From positions 62,001-126,000 of the forward strand of contig JAJEIQ010000014.1 in the NCBI GenBank assembly GCA_022827905.1: DNA of 64,000 nt. Reading direction: 5' to 3'. Shown here in pieces: positions 1 to 7,627 of this stretch. A program made the position numbers and the translations under genes. The notes below the pieces were generated by a model. The model was not told the origin of the DNA. It worked only from the letters and a program-made list of their open reading frames with translations, and made no database searches. This DNA comes from Pseudomonadales bacterium. GTDB lineage: Bacteria > Pseudomonadota > Gammaproteobacteria > Pseudomonadales > Azotimanducaceae. Within the stretch, counting starts at the first letter, position 1. Each line of letters begins with the position of its first letter.

Positions 1-898
1 CGGTGCCGACCGCGAAGGCCGCGAGGCCGAGCAGCAGAATGCCCAAGGTGCTCGGCCGCAGAAACAATTCCGCCTGCAGCTTGGCGCCCACCGCCAACCC
101 TAGGAAGATGGTGACAGCATTGATCAGGGCGTTCCGCGTCGTGTCGGCCAACCGCTCAACCACTCCGCACTCGCGCATCAGGTTGCCGAAGCAGAACATG
201 CCAAGCAGCGGCGCCGCGGCGGGCAGCAGCAGGGCGATGAGCAACAACAGCAGCATCGGGAAGAGCATGGCTTCGGCCTTGCCCACTTCCCGCAACTGCG
301 GCATCTCAATGGCCCGCTCCCGCTCGCTGGTCAGGGCGCGCACGATGGGCGGTTGAATCAGCGGCACCAGCGCCATGTAGGAGTATGCGGCGATGGCGAT
401 GGCGCCCAGCAAGTGCGGTGCCAGCTTGCCCGCCACATAGATGGCGGTGGGACCGTCCGCCCCGCCGATGATGGCGATGGCGGCGGCCTCCCGCACATCG
501 AAGTCCATCAGTCCACCGGCGCTTAAGCCGAGGACGGCAAGCAGGGTCCCGAAGATGCCAAACTGCGCCGCAGCACCCAGCAGCAGGGTCTTGGGATTGG
601 CCAACAGGGGACGGAAATCGGTGAGCGCGCCGACCCCCATGAAGATGATCAACGGAAACGCGCCGGTTTCAATGCCGACCCCGTAGATCAGGCTCAGCAG
701 GCCATCGCCAGTGGCGATCCCGGCGCCGGGAATGTTGGCGAGAATCCCGCCGAAGCCGATGGGCACCAGCAGCAGGGGCTCGAACCGGCGCACGATGGCC
801 AAGTAGAGCAGCAGGCCGCCGACGCTGATCATCGCCAGCTGCCCCCAAGTGGCCTGATGGAAGCCGGAAGCGCGCCAGATTTCTAGAACTAGATCCAC
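1..898 (-). CDS. oadB: Oxaloacetate decarboxylase beta subunit (Na+ pump), 3' end outside window
   Basis: Integral-membrane subunit that decarboxylates carboxybiotin and exports Na+. About 299 codons are visible; the C-terminal part lies beyond the left edge. The translation is strongly hydrophobic with family-type segments such as [30 protein letters not shown] and [13 protein letters not shown], the last being the conserved Asp-containing motif of the sodium path. I place the start at GTG 898 because an in-frame TAG lies two codons upstream; no clear Shine-Dalgarno is visible. It follows oadA by 24 nt and forms the third gene of an oadG-oadA-oadB operon. Glutaconyl-CoA or methylmalonyl-CoA decarboxylase beta subunits are homologous, but the neighbouring OadA favours oxaloacetate. 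Confidence 0.93.
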   Translation of the reverse strand, partial: MDLVLEIWRASGFHQATWGQLAMISVGGLLLYLAIVRRFEPLLLVPIGFGGILANIPGAGIATGDGLLSLIYGVGIETGAFPLIIFMGVGALTDFRPLLANPKTLLLGAAAQFGIFGTLLAVLGLSAGGLMDFDVREAAAIAIIGGADGPTAIYVAGKLAPHLLGAIAIAAYSYMALVPLIQPPIVRALTSERERAIEMPQLREVGKAEAMLFPMLLLLLIALLLPAAAPLLGMFCFGNLMRECGVVERLADTTRNALINAVTIFLGLAVGAKLQAELFLRPSTLGILLLGLAAFAVGT

Positions 899-922
899 CG
901 GCTAGTCAGGCCGGCCGAAGGG

Positions 923-2674
923 TCAAACCACCGACAGCAGCGCATCGCCCATCTCGACCGCATCCCCCTCGCGCACAAACACCGCGTCGACGGTGCCCGC
1001 TTGCGGCGCCGTGACCTCGTTCTCCATCTTCATGGCTTCCAGCACGGCGACCGGCTCACCGGCGCTGACCACATCGCCGGGCTTGACCAGAACCTTGAAA
1101 ACAGTGCCCGCCAAGGCGGCGGTGATGGCGCCCGCTTGATCTGCCTTGGCCGGTGCCGCCGGGGCGATGTCCTGGACGGCGCCATTGGCGGCCACCTCCA
1201 CCTGAAAGGCCTTGCCGTTCACCCGCACCGAATAGACGGCAGCTTCTTCGGCTGCGGTGGGCTGCGCAGAGGGTTCCGCCGCTTCCTCCACCGGGGGCTC
1301 AAAGGCGCTTGGATCGCCGCGATGCTCAAGAAAGCGCAGGCCCACTTGGGGGAACAGCGCGTAGGTGAGCACGTCGTCAATGGGATCGTCGGCCAAGGCG
1401 ATTTGCCGCTGCCCGGCCGCCTGCTTCAACTCCGCGGTCAGGGTCTCCATCTCCGCCGCCAAGCGGTCGGCCGGGCGCTCCGTCAGCGGCTCGGCGCCGT
1501 TGAGAACGCCAGCCTGCAAGGCGGTGTCCACCGGTGCCGCGGTGGCGCCGTACTCGCCCTTGAGCACCCCCGCCGACTCCTTGGTGATGGACTTGTAGCG
1601 CTCCCCCGTCAGCACGTTGAGCACAGCCTGGGTGCCGACGATCTGCGAGGTGGGGGTAACCAGCGGGATCATGCCCAAGTCCTCGCGCACCTTGGGAATT
1701 TCCTCGAGCACCTCGTCCAAGCGGTCGAGCGCATTCTGCTCGCGCAGTTGATTTTCCAAGTTGGTCAGCATGCCGCCGGGCACCTGGGCGACGAGGATTC
1801 GCGAGTCCACCCCCTTGAGGCTGCCCTCAAAGCGGGCGTACTTGCGGCGCACCGTTCGGAAGTAGGCTGCGATTTCCTCCAGCAGCGCCAGGTCCAAGCC
1901 GGTGGGGCGCTCGCTGTCCGCCAACATGGCGACCAAGGACTCCGTGGCGGAATGGCCATAGGTCATGCTCATCGACGAAATGGCGCCGTCGAGGTTGTCG
2001 ATGCCCGCCTCCACCGCCTTGAGATAGGTGGCGGTGGACAATCCGGTGGTGGCGTGGCAGTGCAGGTGAATGGGAATGGCGACCGCCTCCTTCAGGCGGC
2101 TGACCAGTTCGAAGGCCGCGTAGGGGGTGAGCAGGCCGGCCATGTCCTTGATGCATAGGGAATCGGCCCCCATGTCCTCAATGCGCTGGCCGCGCTGCAC
2201 CCAAAGCGCGATGGTGTGCACCGAGCTCAGGGTGTAGGCCATGGTGCCCTGGGCATGCCGTCCCACCTTGCGCACCGCGCCGATGGCCCGCTCCAGGTTG
2301 CGCATGTCGTTCATGGCATCGAAGATGCGGAACACGTCCACCCCGTTGGCCGCGGCGCGCTCCACGAAGCGATCCACCACGTCGTCCGCATAGTGCCGGT
2401 AGCCAAGCAGGTTTTGCCCGCGCAGCAGCATCTGTTGGGGCGTTTTGGGCATGGCCGCCTTGAGCTTGCGCAGCCGCTCCCAGGGATCCTCTCCCAGATA
2501 GCGAATGCAGGCATCGAAAGTGGCCCCGCCCCAGGACTCCATGGACCAAAAGCCCACCTGGTCGAGCTTGCCGGCGATGGGCAGCATGTCCTCGATGCGC
2601 ATGCGCGTGGCCAACAGGCTTTGGTGCGCATCGCGCAGCGCCAATTCGGTCAGACCCAGCGGGGCGGCGTTCAT
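923..2674 (-). CDS. oadA: Oxaloacetate decarboxylase alpha subunit (biotin carboxyltransferase)
   Basis: Cytoplasmic subunit that transfers CO2 from oxaloacetate to biotin. At 583 residues it has the usual family length. It contains an N-terminal HMG-CoA-lyase-like carboxyltransferase domain ([13 protein letters not shown] near the start, then FDAMND and HLHCHATTG metal-site segments), a PYC/OADA middle domain, an Ala/Pro/Glu-rich linker and a C-terminal biotinyl domain with EAMKMEN (biotin Lys about residue 549). The open frame continues upstream to 2761, but that extension is Pro-rich and overlaps oadG, so I choose the ATG at 2674, 19 nt after the oadG stop. Pyruvate carboxylase subunit B has the same architecture; adjacent oadG and oadB decide for the decarboxylase. 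Confidence 0.95.
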   Translation of the reverse strand: MNAAPLGLTELALRDAHQSLLATRMRIEDMLPIAGKLDQVGFWSMESWGGATFDACIRYLGEDPWERLRKLKAAMPKTPQQMLLRGQNLLGYRHYADDVVDRFVERAAANGVDVFRIFDAMNDMRNLERAIGAVRKVGRHAQGTMAYTLSSVHTIALWVQRGQRIEDMGADSLCIKDMAGLLTPYAAFELVSRLKEAVAIPIHLHCHATTGLSTATYLKAVEAGIDNLDGAISSMSMTYGHSATESLVAMLADSERPTGLDLALLEEIAAYFRTVRRKYARFEGSLKGVDSRILVAQVPGGMLTNLENQLREQNALDRLDEVLEEIPKVREDLGMIPLVTPTSQIVGTQAVLNVLTGERYKSITKESAGVLKGEYGATAAPVDTALQAGVLNGAEPLTERPADRLAAEMETLTAELKQAAGQRQIALADDPIDDVLTYALFPQVGLRFLEHRGDPSAFEPPVEEAAEPSAQPTAAEEAAVYSVRVNGKAFQVEVAANGAVQDIAPAAPAKADQAGAITAALAGTVFKVLVKPGDVVSAGEPVAVLEAMKMENEVTAPQAGTVDAVFVREGDAVEMGDALLSVV

Positions 2675-2693
2675 GGGCGTGAGGGGGGTTGGG

Positions 2694-2912
2694 TCAGCGC
2701 CGGTGCTGATGCAGGGCGGCGGCGATGGCGGCGGCTTCCTCCAAGGAGGGACCCTTCCCAACGTCTGCCACCGCTTGCCAGCGCACGGTGAACCGCTGCG
2801 TCACGGCACCGAGGGCCATGGTGGCGAAAACCAGAATCAACAGGAAGGCGAACACGGAGCCCATGCCAACCAGCATCAACGCCACACCTTCAGCCAGCAG
2901 ATCGCCTTGCAC
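2694..2912 (-). CDS. oadG: Oxaloacetate decarboxylase gamma subunit
   Basis: Small 72-residue membrane anchor and assembly subunit. It has one transmembrane helix near residues 12-35 ([19 protein letters not shown]), then a short cytoplasmic tail ending in HQHRR; His-rich tails of this subunit are known to bind Zn2+. The start is GTG at 2912 preceded by GGAG-AAGAGAA, a good ribosome binding site. It is the first gene of the oadGAB operon and is separated from the tRNA-Arg 3' end by about 60 nt. That gap holds a foldable sequence (CGCCT/GGCT pairing with AGCC/AGGCG) that could be a leader or a tRNA terminator. Confidence 0.9.
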   Translation of the reverse strand: MQGDLLAEGVALMLVGMGSVFAFLLILVFATMALGAVTQRFTVRWQAVADVGKGPSLEEAAAIAAALHQHRR

Positions 2913-2974
2913 TTCTCTTCTCCAACTGCCGTTCTACGCCTTGGCTGCCAGTAACGGAGCCGAGGCGGAAAACC

Positions 2975-3051
2975 TGGCGCACCCGGCTGGATTCGAACCA
3001 GCAATCCCCAGTTTCGTAGACTGGTGCCTTATCCAATTTGGCCACGGGTGC
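2975..3051 (-). tRNA. tRNA-Arg (anticodon ACG)
   Basis: A 77-nt cloverleaf read on the minus strand. The acceptor stem GCACCCG pairs with CGGGTGC, followed by discriminator G and an encoded CCA. The D stem is GCC/GGC. The anticodon arm is CCAGT-CTACGAA-ACTGG, giving anticodon ACG (read as ICG, Arg CGU/CGC/CGA). The T arm is GCTGG-TTCGAAT-CCAGC. All stems pair perfectly. Confidence 0.97.
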
Positions 3052-3062
3052 GGCGGGCGCGT

Positions 3063-3092
3063 ATCCTACACCCATTCGCGTTGGTTCAACAA
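3063..3092 (-). promoter_or_regulatory. Possible sigma70 promoter of tRNA-Arg
   Basis: On the minus strand, TTGTTG/TTGAAC lies 18 or 15 nt before TAGGAT, whose last base is 11 nt from the mature tRNA 5' end. The match to consensus is only fair (4 of 6 at each box), so this is an inference from position. Confidence 0.35.
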
Positions 3093-3115
3093 ACCGTGGA
3101 GATCTCTCCCCAAGC

Positions 3116-4462
3116 ATGTCCACAAACCAGCAAAGCCTGCGCCTGAACGTGCACATACACGGCCAACTCGCGCTCAGCATGGAAGCTAACCCCGACCGGC
3201 CCGCCAGCTTGGAAAGCGGAGACGCGATGCCCTGGCTCTCGTCAACATGGTCCGGCGACGAGGACAAGGTCACCGCGCAGCTCTGGCTCTTGTGCTGCCT
3301 ACCGGAAAACGGCGTGCTCGAGCAATGGGTAGGGGAAGCACTCGCCGCCCTGCGCCGATTGGGTGGCTTTGGGCAGGTCCGGCTCCCTGAAACCGTGTTG
3401 TGGGCACATCCCGACAGTGAATACCCGGGCGCCATGTCGGTGTCAGTCGGCGATGCGGCCAGCCCACCCAACCCCCAGATGCCGCTTCAAGACTATGAAC
3501 GCCTCGGCTCCGCCGATATGGAGAGCCTTCTGCAGGATGCGATCGCGGCTTCCGGCGGCGCAAGTGGCCGCGCTAGGCCTTCGCGGCGCTGGCCAGTGGC
3601 CTCCCTATCCGGCATGCGGCCCAAAACAGCCGCCACGCTGGACAATGGTATCTGGCGCTTAGCGCCCCAGGGCCATCTGAACACCGCCATCGTCAAGGTT
3701 GAGGACAGCCGGCGAAACCCCGGAGAGGCCGGGATCGAGAGCCTCTGCCAACAAACCCTGTTGCAGCTCGGCCTGCGCGCCGCGCCCACGCAGTCACAAG
3801 TCATTGCAGGGTTGCAGTGCGTCATCAGCGAACGGTCCGATCGGGTCGTCACCAACGGACGAGTCCTTCCCATCCACCAAGAGGACTTCCGCCAAGCCGG
3901 CGACTTTGGCCCGGAGAAGTATCCAGCGGCGTATGACAGCAGCGAGAAAAGAGGGTGGGCCCAGGCGTATCAGGTCTTGCGCCAAGGCGCAGAGGACGCG
4001 GATGCGGAGTGCGACGCACTGACTCGCTTCCTGGCGGCAACTTGGATGCTCGGCCACGGCGACCTGCACCGCGGCAACCTCGGCTTCCGTGTGTCCGCCC
4101 CCGGTGAGGGGCCGAAACGCGTTAGCATCGCCCCCGCCTACGACGTCTCAAGCGCCGTAGGCACGCCCTACTCCAATGAACTGGTGCTGGAAATTGGCGG
4201 GCAGCAGCAACCTGCCAAGATCAGGCCAGGTTCGTGGCGGGAGCACGCCCGATCCTGCGGCTTGGACGCAGCCCAGACACTGGACGTGGTCGCCGACGTT
4301 GCCGCCCGGCTGCCTGACGCCTTCGCGGACGCAAGGCGCATCTGCGCAGCCCAAGACGAAAACCGCGAGAAGGGCAGCGTTGCAACGCGCACGGAAAAGA
4401 CGGCTAGGCACGTCCAAGAGTGTGCGCGTGAATTCAGATGTGCGATGGAGCGGGCCGCCTAG
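3116..4462 (+). CDS. HipA-like serine/threonine kinase (lone, no HipB partner)
   Basis: A 448-residue protein with HipA landmarks: an N-terminal beta segment (LRLNVHIHGQLAL), a phosphate-binding loop SLSGMRPK (163-170), the catalytic loop GHGDLHRGN (313-321, Asp316) and a metal-binding APAYDVSS (339-346). HipA kinases phosphorylate glutamyl-tRNA synthetase in the well-studied cases; the target here is unknown. No HipB-type helix-turn-helix gene lies upstream, where tRNA-Arg sits divergently. The catalytic loop differs from the classical GNNDRHxKN and resembles aminoglycoside-kinase-type loops. I choose ATG 3116 because an earlier ATG (3038) would run through the tRNA gene. Its 3' end is duplicated in decayed form at 5224-5361. 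Confidence 0.75.
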   Translation: MSTNQQSLRLNVHIHGQLALSMEANPDRPASLESGDAMPWLSSTWSGDEDKVTAQLWLLCCLPENGVLEQWVGEALAALRRLGGFGQVRLPETVLWAHPDSEYPGAMSVSVGDAASPPNPQMPLQDYERLGSADMESLLQDAIAASGGASGRARPSRRWPVASLSGMRPKTAATLDNGIWRLAPQGHLNTAIVKVEDSRRNPGEAGIESLCQQTLLQLGLRAAPTQSQVIAGLQCVISERSDRVVTNGRVLPIHQEDFRQAGDFGPEKYPAAYDSSEKRGWAQAYQVLRQGAEDADAECDALTRFLAATWMLGHGDLHRGNLGFRVSAPGEGPKRVSIAPAYDVSSAVGTPYSNELVLEIGGQQQPAKIRPGSWREHARSCGLDAAQTLDVVADVAARLPDAFADARRICAAQDENREKGSVATRTEKTARHVQECAREFRCAMERAA

Positions 4463-4548
4463 GCATGGCCGGTGGTCAAGACATCGCTTGACGAGCAGAT
4501 AACATTCCATTACTTTTTCTCAAATTCATCTATCTAGTAAGGCGCGCG

Positions 4549-4806
4549 GTGGACACAGCAAGGGTGACGAGCAAGGGTCAGGTCACGATTCCGAAGCGAG
4601 TTCGCAACCTGATGGCAATCGAGACCGGCGACCGCTTGGCCTTCGATCTCGACGAGAACGGAGACCTCCATGTCAGTCCCATCCGAGACGAAAAGCGCTT
4701 TCTAAGAGGGCTGCTCTCGGACTACGGCAAGGGCCCAAGGGTGGATGAGGAGCGGATTCGCACGGCGCTCCGCGAGCGAGCGGCGGCTAAGTACGCCGTC
4801 CGTTGA
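4549..4806 (+). CDS. AbrB/SpoVT-type antitoxin (VapB-like)
   Basis: An 85-residue protein with an N-terminal swapped-hairpin AbrB domain, VTSKGQVTIPKRVR at residues 6-19, the hallmark of this DNA-binding family. The C-terminal half is charged and likely wraps the toxin. The start is GTG at 4549; upstream DNA (4500-4540) is AT-rich and may hold the promoter. Its stop overlaps the toxin start by TTGA, so the two are translationally coupled. Such antitoxins normally repress their own operon together with the toxin. Confidence 0.85.
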   Translation: MDTARVTSKGQVTIPKRVRNLMAIETGDRLAFDLDENGDLHVSPIRDEKRFLRGLLSDYGKGPRVDEERIRTALRERAAAKYAVR

Positions 4807-5201
4807 TCGCCTTCGACACCAATGTCCTGCTGCGCCTGCTGCTGGACGACGACGCAACGCAGGCGAGGAAGGCGCATGCCCTGCTTGAGCAGACGCAGTC
4901 CAGGTCCGACAAGGTGCTGTTGCCGGATATCGTCCTATGCGAGGTGGAATGGGTGCTGAGTTCCGTTTACAAGGTGCCGAAGGTGCAGATCATCGAGACG
5001 TTACGGCATTTGCTTGAAGCGGACGAGTTCGCATTCTTCAATCGCGGTGCCGTCGCCGAAGCCCTAATCGCATACGGGGACGGCAGCGCGGACTTCTCGG
5101 ACTACCTCATCGGCGCCACTGCCGCGAGAGCAGGCGCTGCGACCACCTACACATTCGACCGCGCTCTGCGGCACACCGCTGGGTTCAGCTTGCCGGCGTA
5201 A
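4803..5201 (+). CDS. PIN-domain ribonuclease toxin (VapC-like)
   Basis: A 132-residue PIN protein. Acidic residues of the Mg2+ site are visible: Asp5 in FDTNVLLRLLL, Glu47 in CEVEWVLSS, Asp97/Asp100 in ADFSDYLIG and Asp119 in TFDRAL. VapC toxins cleave tRNA or rRNA; the target cannot be predicted here. The start is TTG at 4803, inside the stop of the antitoxin gene (TTGA). All catalytic acids are present, so the toxin appears intact. Confidence 0.87.
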   Translation: MIAFDTNVLLRLLLDDDATQARKAHALLEQTQSRSDKVLLPDIVLCEVEWVLSSVYKVPKVQIIETLRHLLEADEFAFFNRGAVAEALIAYGDGSADFSDYLIGATAARAGAATTYTFDRALRHTAGFSLPA

Positions 5202-5223
5202 CACCAGCGTGAAGCCGATGACG

Positions 5224-5361
5224 GTTGATGCAAAGCGCATCTGCACAGCCCAAGACGAAAACCGCGAAAATGGCAGCTTAGCGGTGCGCACGGAAAAGAC
5301 GATTAAGCACGTCCAAGAGTGTGCGGGTGAGTTTAGGTCGGCAATGGAGCGGGTCGGCTAG
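5224..5361 (+). pseudogene. Remnant of a second hipA-like 3' end
   Basis: This 46-codon in-frame stretch ends in TAG and translates to a near copy of the HipA-like C-terminus (about 33 of 45 residues identical; shared AQDENRE, RTEKT, HVQECA, AMER). Homology to 4325-4462 begins and ends abruptly. No start codon, ribosome binding site or kinase core precedes it; vapC ends 22 nt upstream. It looks like the tail of a tandem paralogue truncated when vapBC arrived, or a duplication arm. Confidence 0.8.
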
Positions 5362-5514
5362 GCGCCTACGGTGTACTCACAACAGGAATACCGAAGAGAA
5401 GCAATCCGTCTTCAACTCCTTGATCGGTTCATCCGTGCGGATGACAGGTCGGGGCCACTCATAGATTTGGAGAACTGTATTCTTGACCCCTAAGCCAAAG
5501 CACCTTGTTTCCAG

Positions 5515-5964
5515 TCAATTCTGGCTTGGTCTGATCTCTTTCGGCCAGTGTGAATTGGCAGTCGGGATGGACCCGAACGCTTCGTAAAAGCTCCTGATGA
5601 GACCCGCTTCTATGTTCTGCACGTTCTGAGGCCCGTTGCGTGAATAGTACGCACAGGTAGCCCCGAAGGCAGCGCCGTACTGGTAGCGAGGCCACCAATA
5701 GCGCTCGTCGTGGTCCTCGACTGCGCCGAGTATGTGGTTCCTGTGGGTAAACAAACGCTGACTCAAGTCATTCGCTTTGCCTATGTAGAATATCGGGGAA
5801 CTGCCCCATGGGTAGGTCAGCATGGTGCCATCCGATGTTCCCAGCACATACGCGCCGCCAGAGCTTGTCGGCGGATCGTCATCGTAGTCGTCAGCCAGCA
5901 GGTCGAAGAGACGCGTGTACCAGTCCTGTGTGCTGAGGCAGAAGCGGAGGTGGAAGTCCTTCAT
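5515..5964 (-). CDS. GIY-YIG-like nuclease-domain protein
   Basis: A 149-residue protein. GGAYVLGTSDG (about 36-46) and IFYIGKANDLSQRLFTHRNH (about 58-77) match the GIY and YIG strands plus the following Lys/Arg and His helix of the GIY-YIG nuclease fold. A later IEAGLIRSFYEAFG helix carries a Glu at the position of the metal-binding acid. The fold occurs in endonucleases such as UvrC, homing enzymes and Slx1; nothing identifies the substrate. It stands alone between the vapBC/hipA patch and the CsgG-like gene. ATG 5964 has only a weak, distant GGGGA. Confidence 0.6.
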   Translation of the reverse strand: MKDFHLRFCLSTQDWYTRLFDLLADDYDDDPPTSSGGAYVLGTSDGTMLTYPWGSSPIFYIGKANDLSQRLFTHRNHILGAVEDHDERYWWPRYQYGAAFGATCAYYSRNGPQNVQNIEAGLIRSFYEAFGSIPTANSHWPKEIRPSQN

Positions 5965-6022
5965 CTTGGCTGTGTATCCCCTTAAGGCCAGAGCTTAACG
6001 GCTGTACGGTGACGTACTATTG

Positions 6023-6994
6023 TTACCACTCAGCCCCTGATCTTTTCCGTTCCCCCTTGCCTTTGCCGGAGTCGGCAACGACCACACGCTTTAGCGTCGT
6101 GCCAGCCTGAAAAGTGACAGGGTCTCCATCCAGTATGGATGCTCGAGACAATTTGGCATCCGACGACGTGATTTGCACCGTACCGATGGGCGTTTCCTCA
6201 GCTCCTAGGACTTCCCCGGTATCCGGGTCAACAAACACTTCACCCACAGTGAAAGCCGCCAATTGGTCGCCCGCCTTGAAAAACACATTACCGTAGTTCA
6301 GCACCAAGGTGCCGTTGCCCTGAACGGCAATGATCTTAACGGGCGTTCGGGCGGTCACGATTGCCTCAGCTATTCGCGACGACACCACCCGTTGCACGTC
6401 CGCAAAGGGACCGGCGCTTGCATCGGATTGGGACACCCCGCCCACGGAGAACGACGAACCAGCCTGGACTGTGCCCGATACTTCGTCCGCTATGACAATT
6501 CTGCCGGTGGAAACATCGGTGACCTTGAGATCCACTCCCATTGACACTGAGACTTTGGAGGTGTTCAACCCGCCGGCGGCCCGTCGAAAGCGGCCCCCTA
6601 TGCCGCTATTGCCCGACACGGTTACTCCGCTTTCCACCGAACCAAATCGGGTGATGGTGCCGTAAACGAGGTAGTCAACCCCAGTCAAGCCCCCGATGCC
6701 ACCGCCGGCATCGGTGATGCCAGCGCCAGCCAATCCTTGTTCCTGGAGCACGACTTCCAAGCGCCCTCGCTCCATCACATCCATTTTCCCGGTCTTGGTG
6801 ATGGCGGTTTCCAGCATGACGCGGAATCCTTCCGACAGATCGGCATTACAGTCGTAAGAAGCCCGATCCCAGCCTTTGCACGATATGTTCTGGGCGGCAG
6901 CGGCGATCTGGTCTATGGCAACTACTGGTTTGGCCGCTTGGGCGAAGCTGGGCAACGTCAGCAAGATTGCTACTAGTGAGTAGAGTGAACGCAT
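6023..6994 (-). CDS. CsgG/curli-assembly-like secreted protein
   Basis: A 323-residue protein with a Sec signal peptide (hydrophobic residues 4-20, ending SFAQAA). The segment MLETAITKTGKMDVMERGRLEVVLQEQGLAG followed by GVDYLVYGTITRFG is typical of CsgG-family domains. The lipobox cysteine of true CsgG is missing, so it is probably periplasmic rather than a lipoprotein pore. A Gly/Ser-rich insert occupies about 125-150, and the C-terminus (GKGKGERKRSGAEW) is basic. No other curli genes are nearby. AGGGG precedes ATG 6994 by 8 nt, supporting the start. Confidence 0.65.
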   Translation of the reverse strand: MRSLYSLVAILLTLPSFAQAAKPVVAIDQIAAAAQNISCKGWDRASYDCNADLSEGFRVMLETAITKTGKMDVMERGRLEVVLQEQGLAGAGITDAGGGIGGLTGVDYLVYGTITRFGSVESGVTVSGNSGIGGRFRRAAGGLNTSKVSVSMGVDLKVTDVSTGRIVIADEVSGTVQAGSSFSVGGVSQSDASAGPFADVQRVVSSRIAEAIVTARTPVKIIAVQGNGTLVLNYGNVFFKAGDQLAAFTVGEVFVDPDTGEVLGAEETPIGTVQITSSDAKLSRASILDGDPVTFQAGTTLKRVVVADSGKGKGERKRSGAEW

Positions 6995-7627
6995 GGATTA
7001 AACCCCTAATGTTGGCATCCCCGGGACACAATGGTGCCGGGCCATTAGACCAATCCATCGGAAGATGAAGCGTGCCACCTATTTGCCGACCCGTCGGGGA
7101 GCTACCCCGTGGATAGTCAACGGCTATGTCATTCAGCGGCTGACCCGACAGGCGGGTGCCGATGGATTTGGTCTAGGATGGGAGTAGAGAAGAAACGGGG
7201 TCGGGTGTCAAGTCCTAGCCCTGCGTCGGGTCGGAGCAGCCGCCAAGAGATAGGTTTACCTACTCTACTGCAAGCAGCCACCAAGCTCTGATTTTAGAGG
7301 GATACACTACTTGAAAATATTCATATAACTATTTGAAAATAAATTAGTTAGTCTAAGTTTGCCGTTTGAAGGCAGGAAGCCATCCAGCCCCTACATTGCA
7401 AGGCTAAGGGGCTCCAAATGGAGTTTCCGTGGATCGGAGCGAGGGCAAGATGCCCTCGAGCCGACCTTCGTTCATAGTTTTCCCGAATATAAGGCGTCCC
7501 TCCCTCGCACTGAATCAGGTTTGTTGCGCGGAAACACCATTTGGTGACTCGGGTTTCGCGTTCAACCTCCGTTCAGGTTCCCCTCGCTATTCTGATAGAG
7601 TCTCGACAGACGAAGGGGCATCGAACC
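6995..7627. other. Long non-coding gap between csgG-like and DUF3300 genes
   Basis: This 633-bp divergent gap holds no ORF I believe. It contains two small hairpins (CGGGG-AGCTA-CCCCG at 7095-7109 and ACCCG-N5-CGGGT at 7143-7157), an unusually AT-rich tract at about 7300-7355, and one copy of the dispersed palindromic repeat at 7435. The AT-rich tract is the best place for a promoter, but no box pair is convincing. Confidence 0.6.
7435..7459 (+). repeat. Dispersed palindromic repeat, copy 1
   Basis: CGGAGCGAGGGC, then spacer AAGAT, then GCCCTCGAG. The core GCGAGGGC-N5-GCCCTCG is an inverted repeat also found at 11650, 47756 and 47799. It lies in an intergenic gap, as REP-like elements do. 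Confidence 0.8.

Noticed and set aside
1001-2158. Long plus-strand ORF of 385 codons over oadA
   Set aside because: It is a high-GC shadow of oadA; the minus-strand product matches a known family along its whole length.
2975-3200. tRNA-Arg as attachment site for the hipA/vapBC accessory patch
   Set aside because: The accessory genes lie on the 5' side of the tRNA, whereas integrases normally use the 3' end; I see no integrase and no repeat of the tRNA end near 5-7 kb.
7140-7250. Clustered GACCCG/CGGGTC words as a CRISPR-like or operator array
   Set aside because: The words are short and irregularly spaced and do not form a repeat-spacer pattern; no CRISPR array is present in the window.
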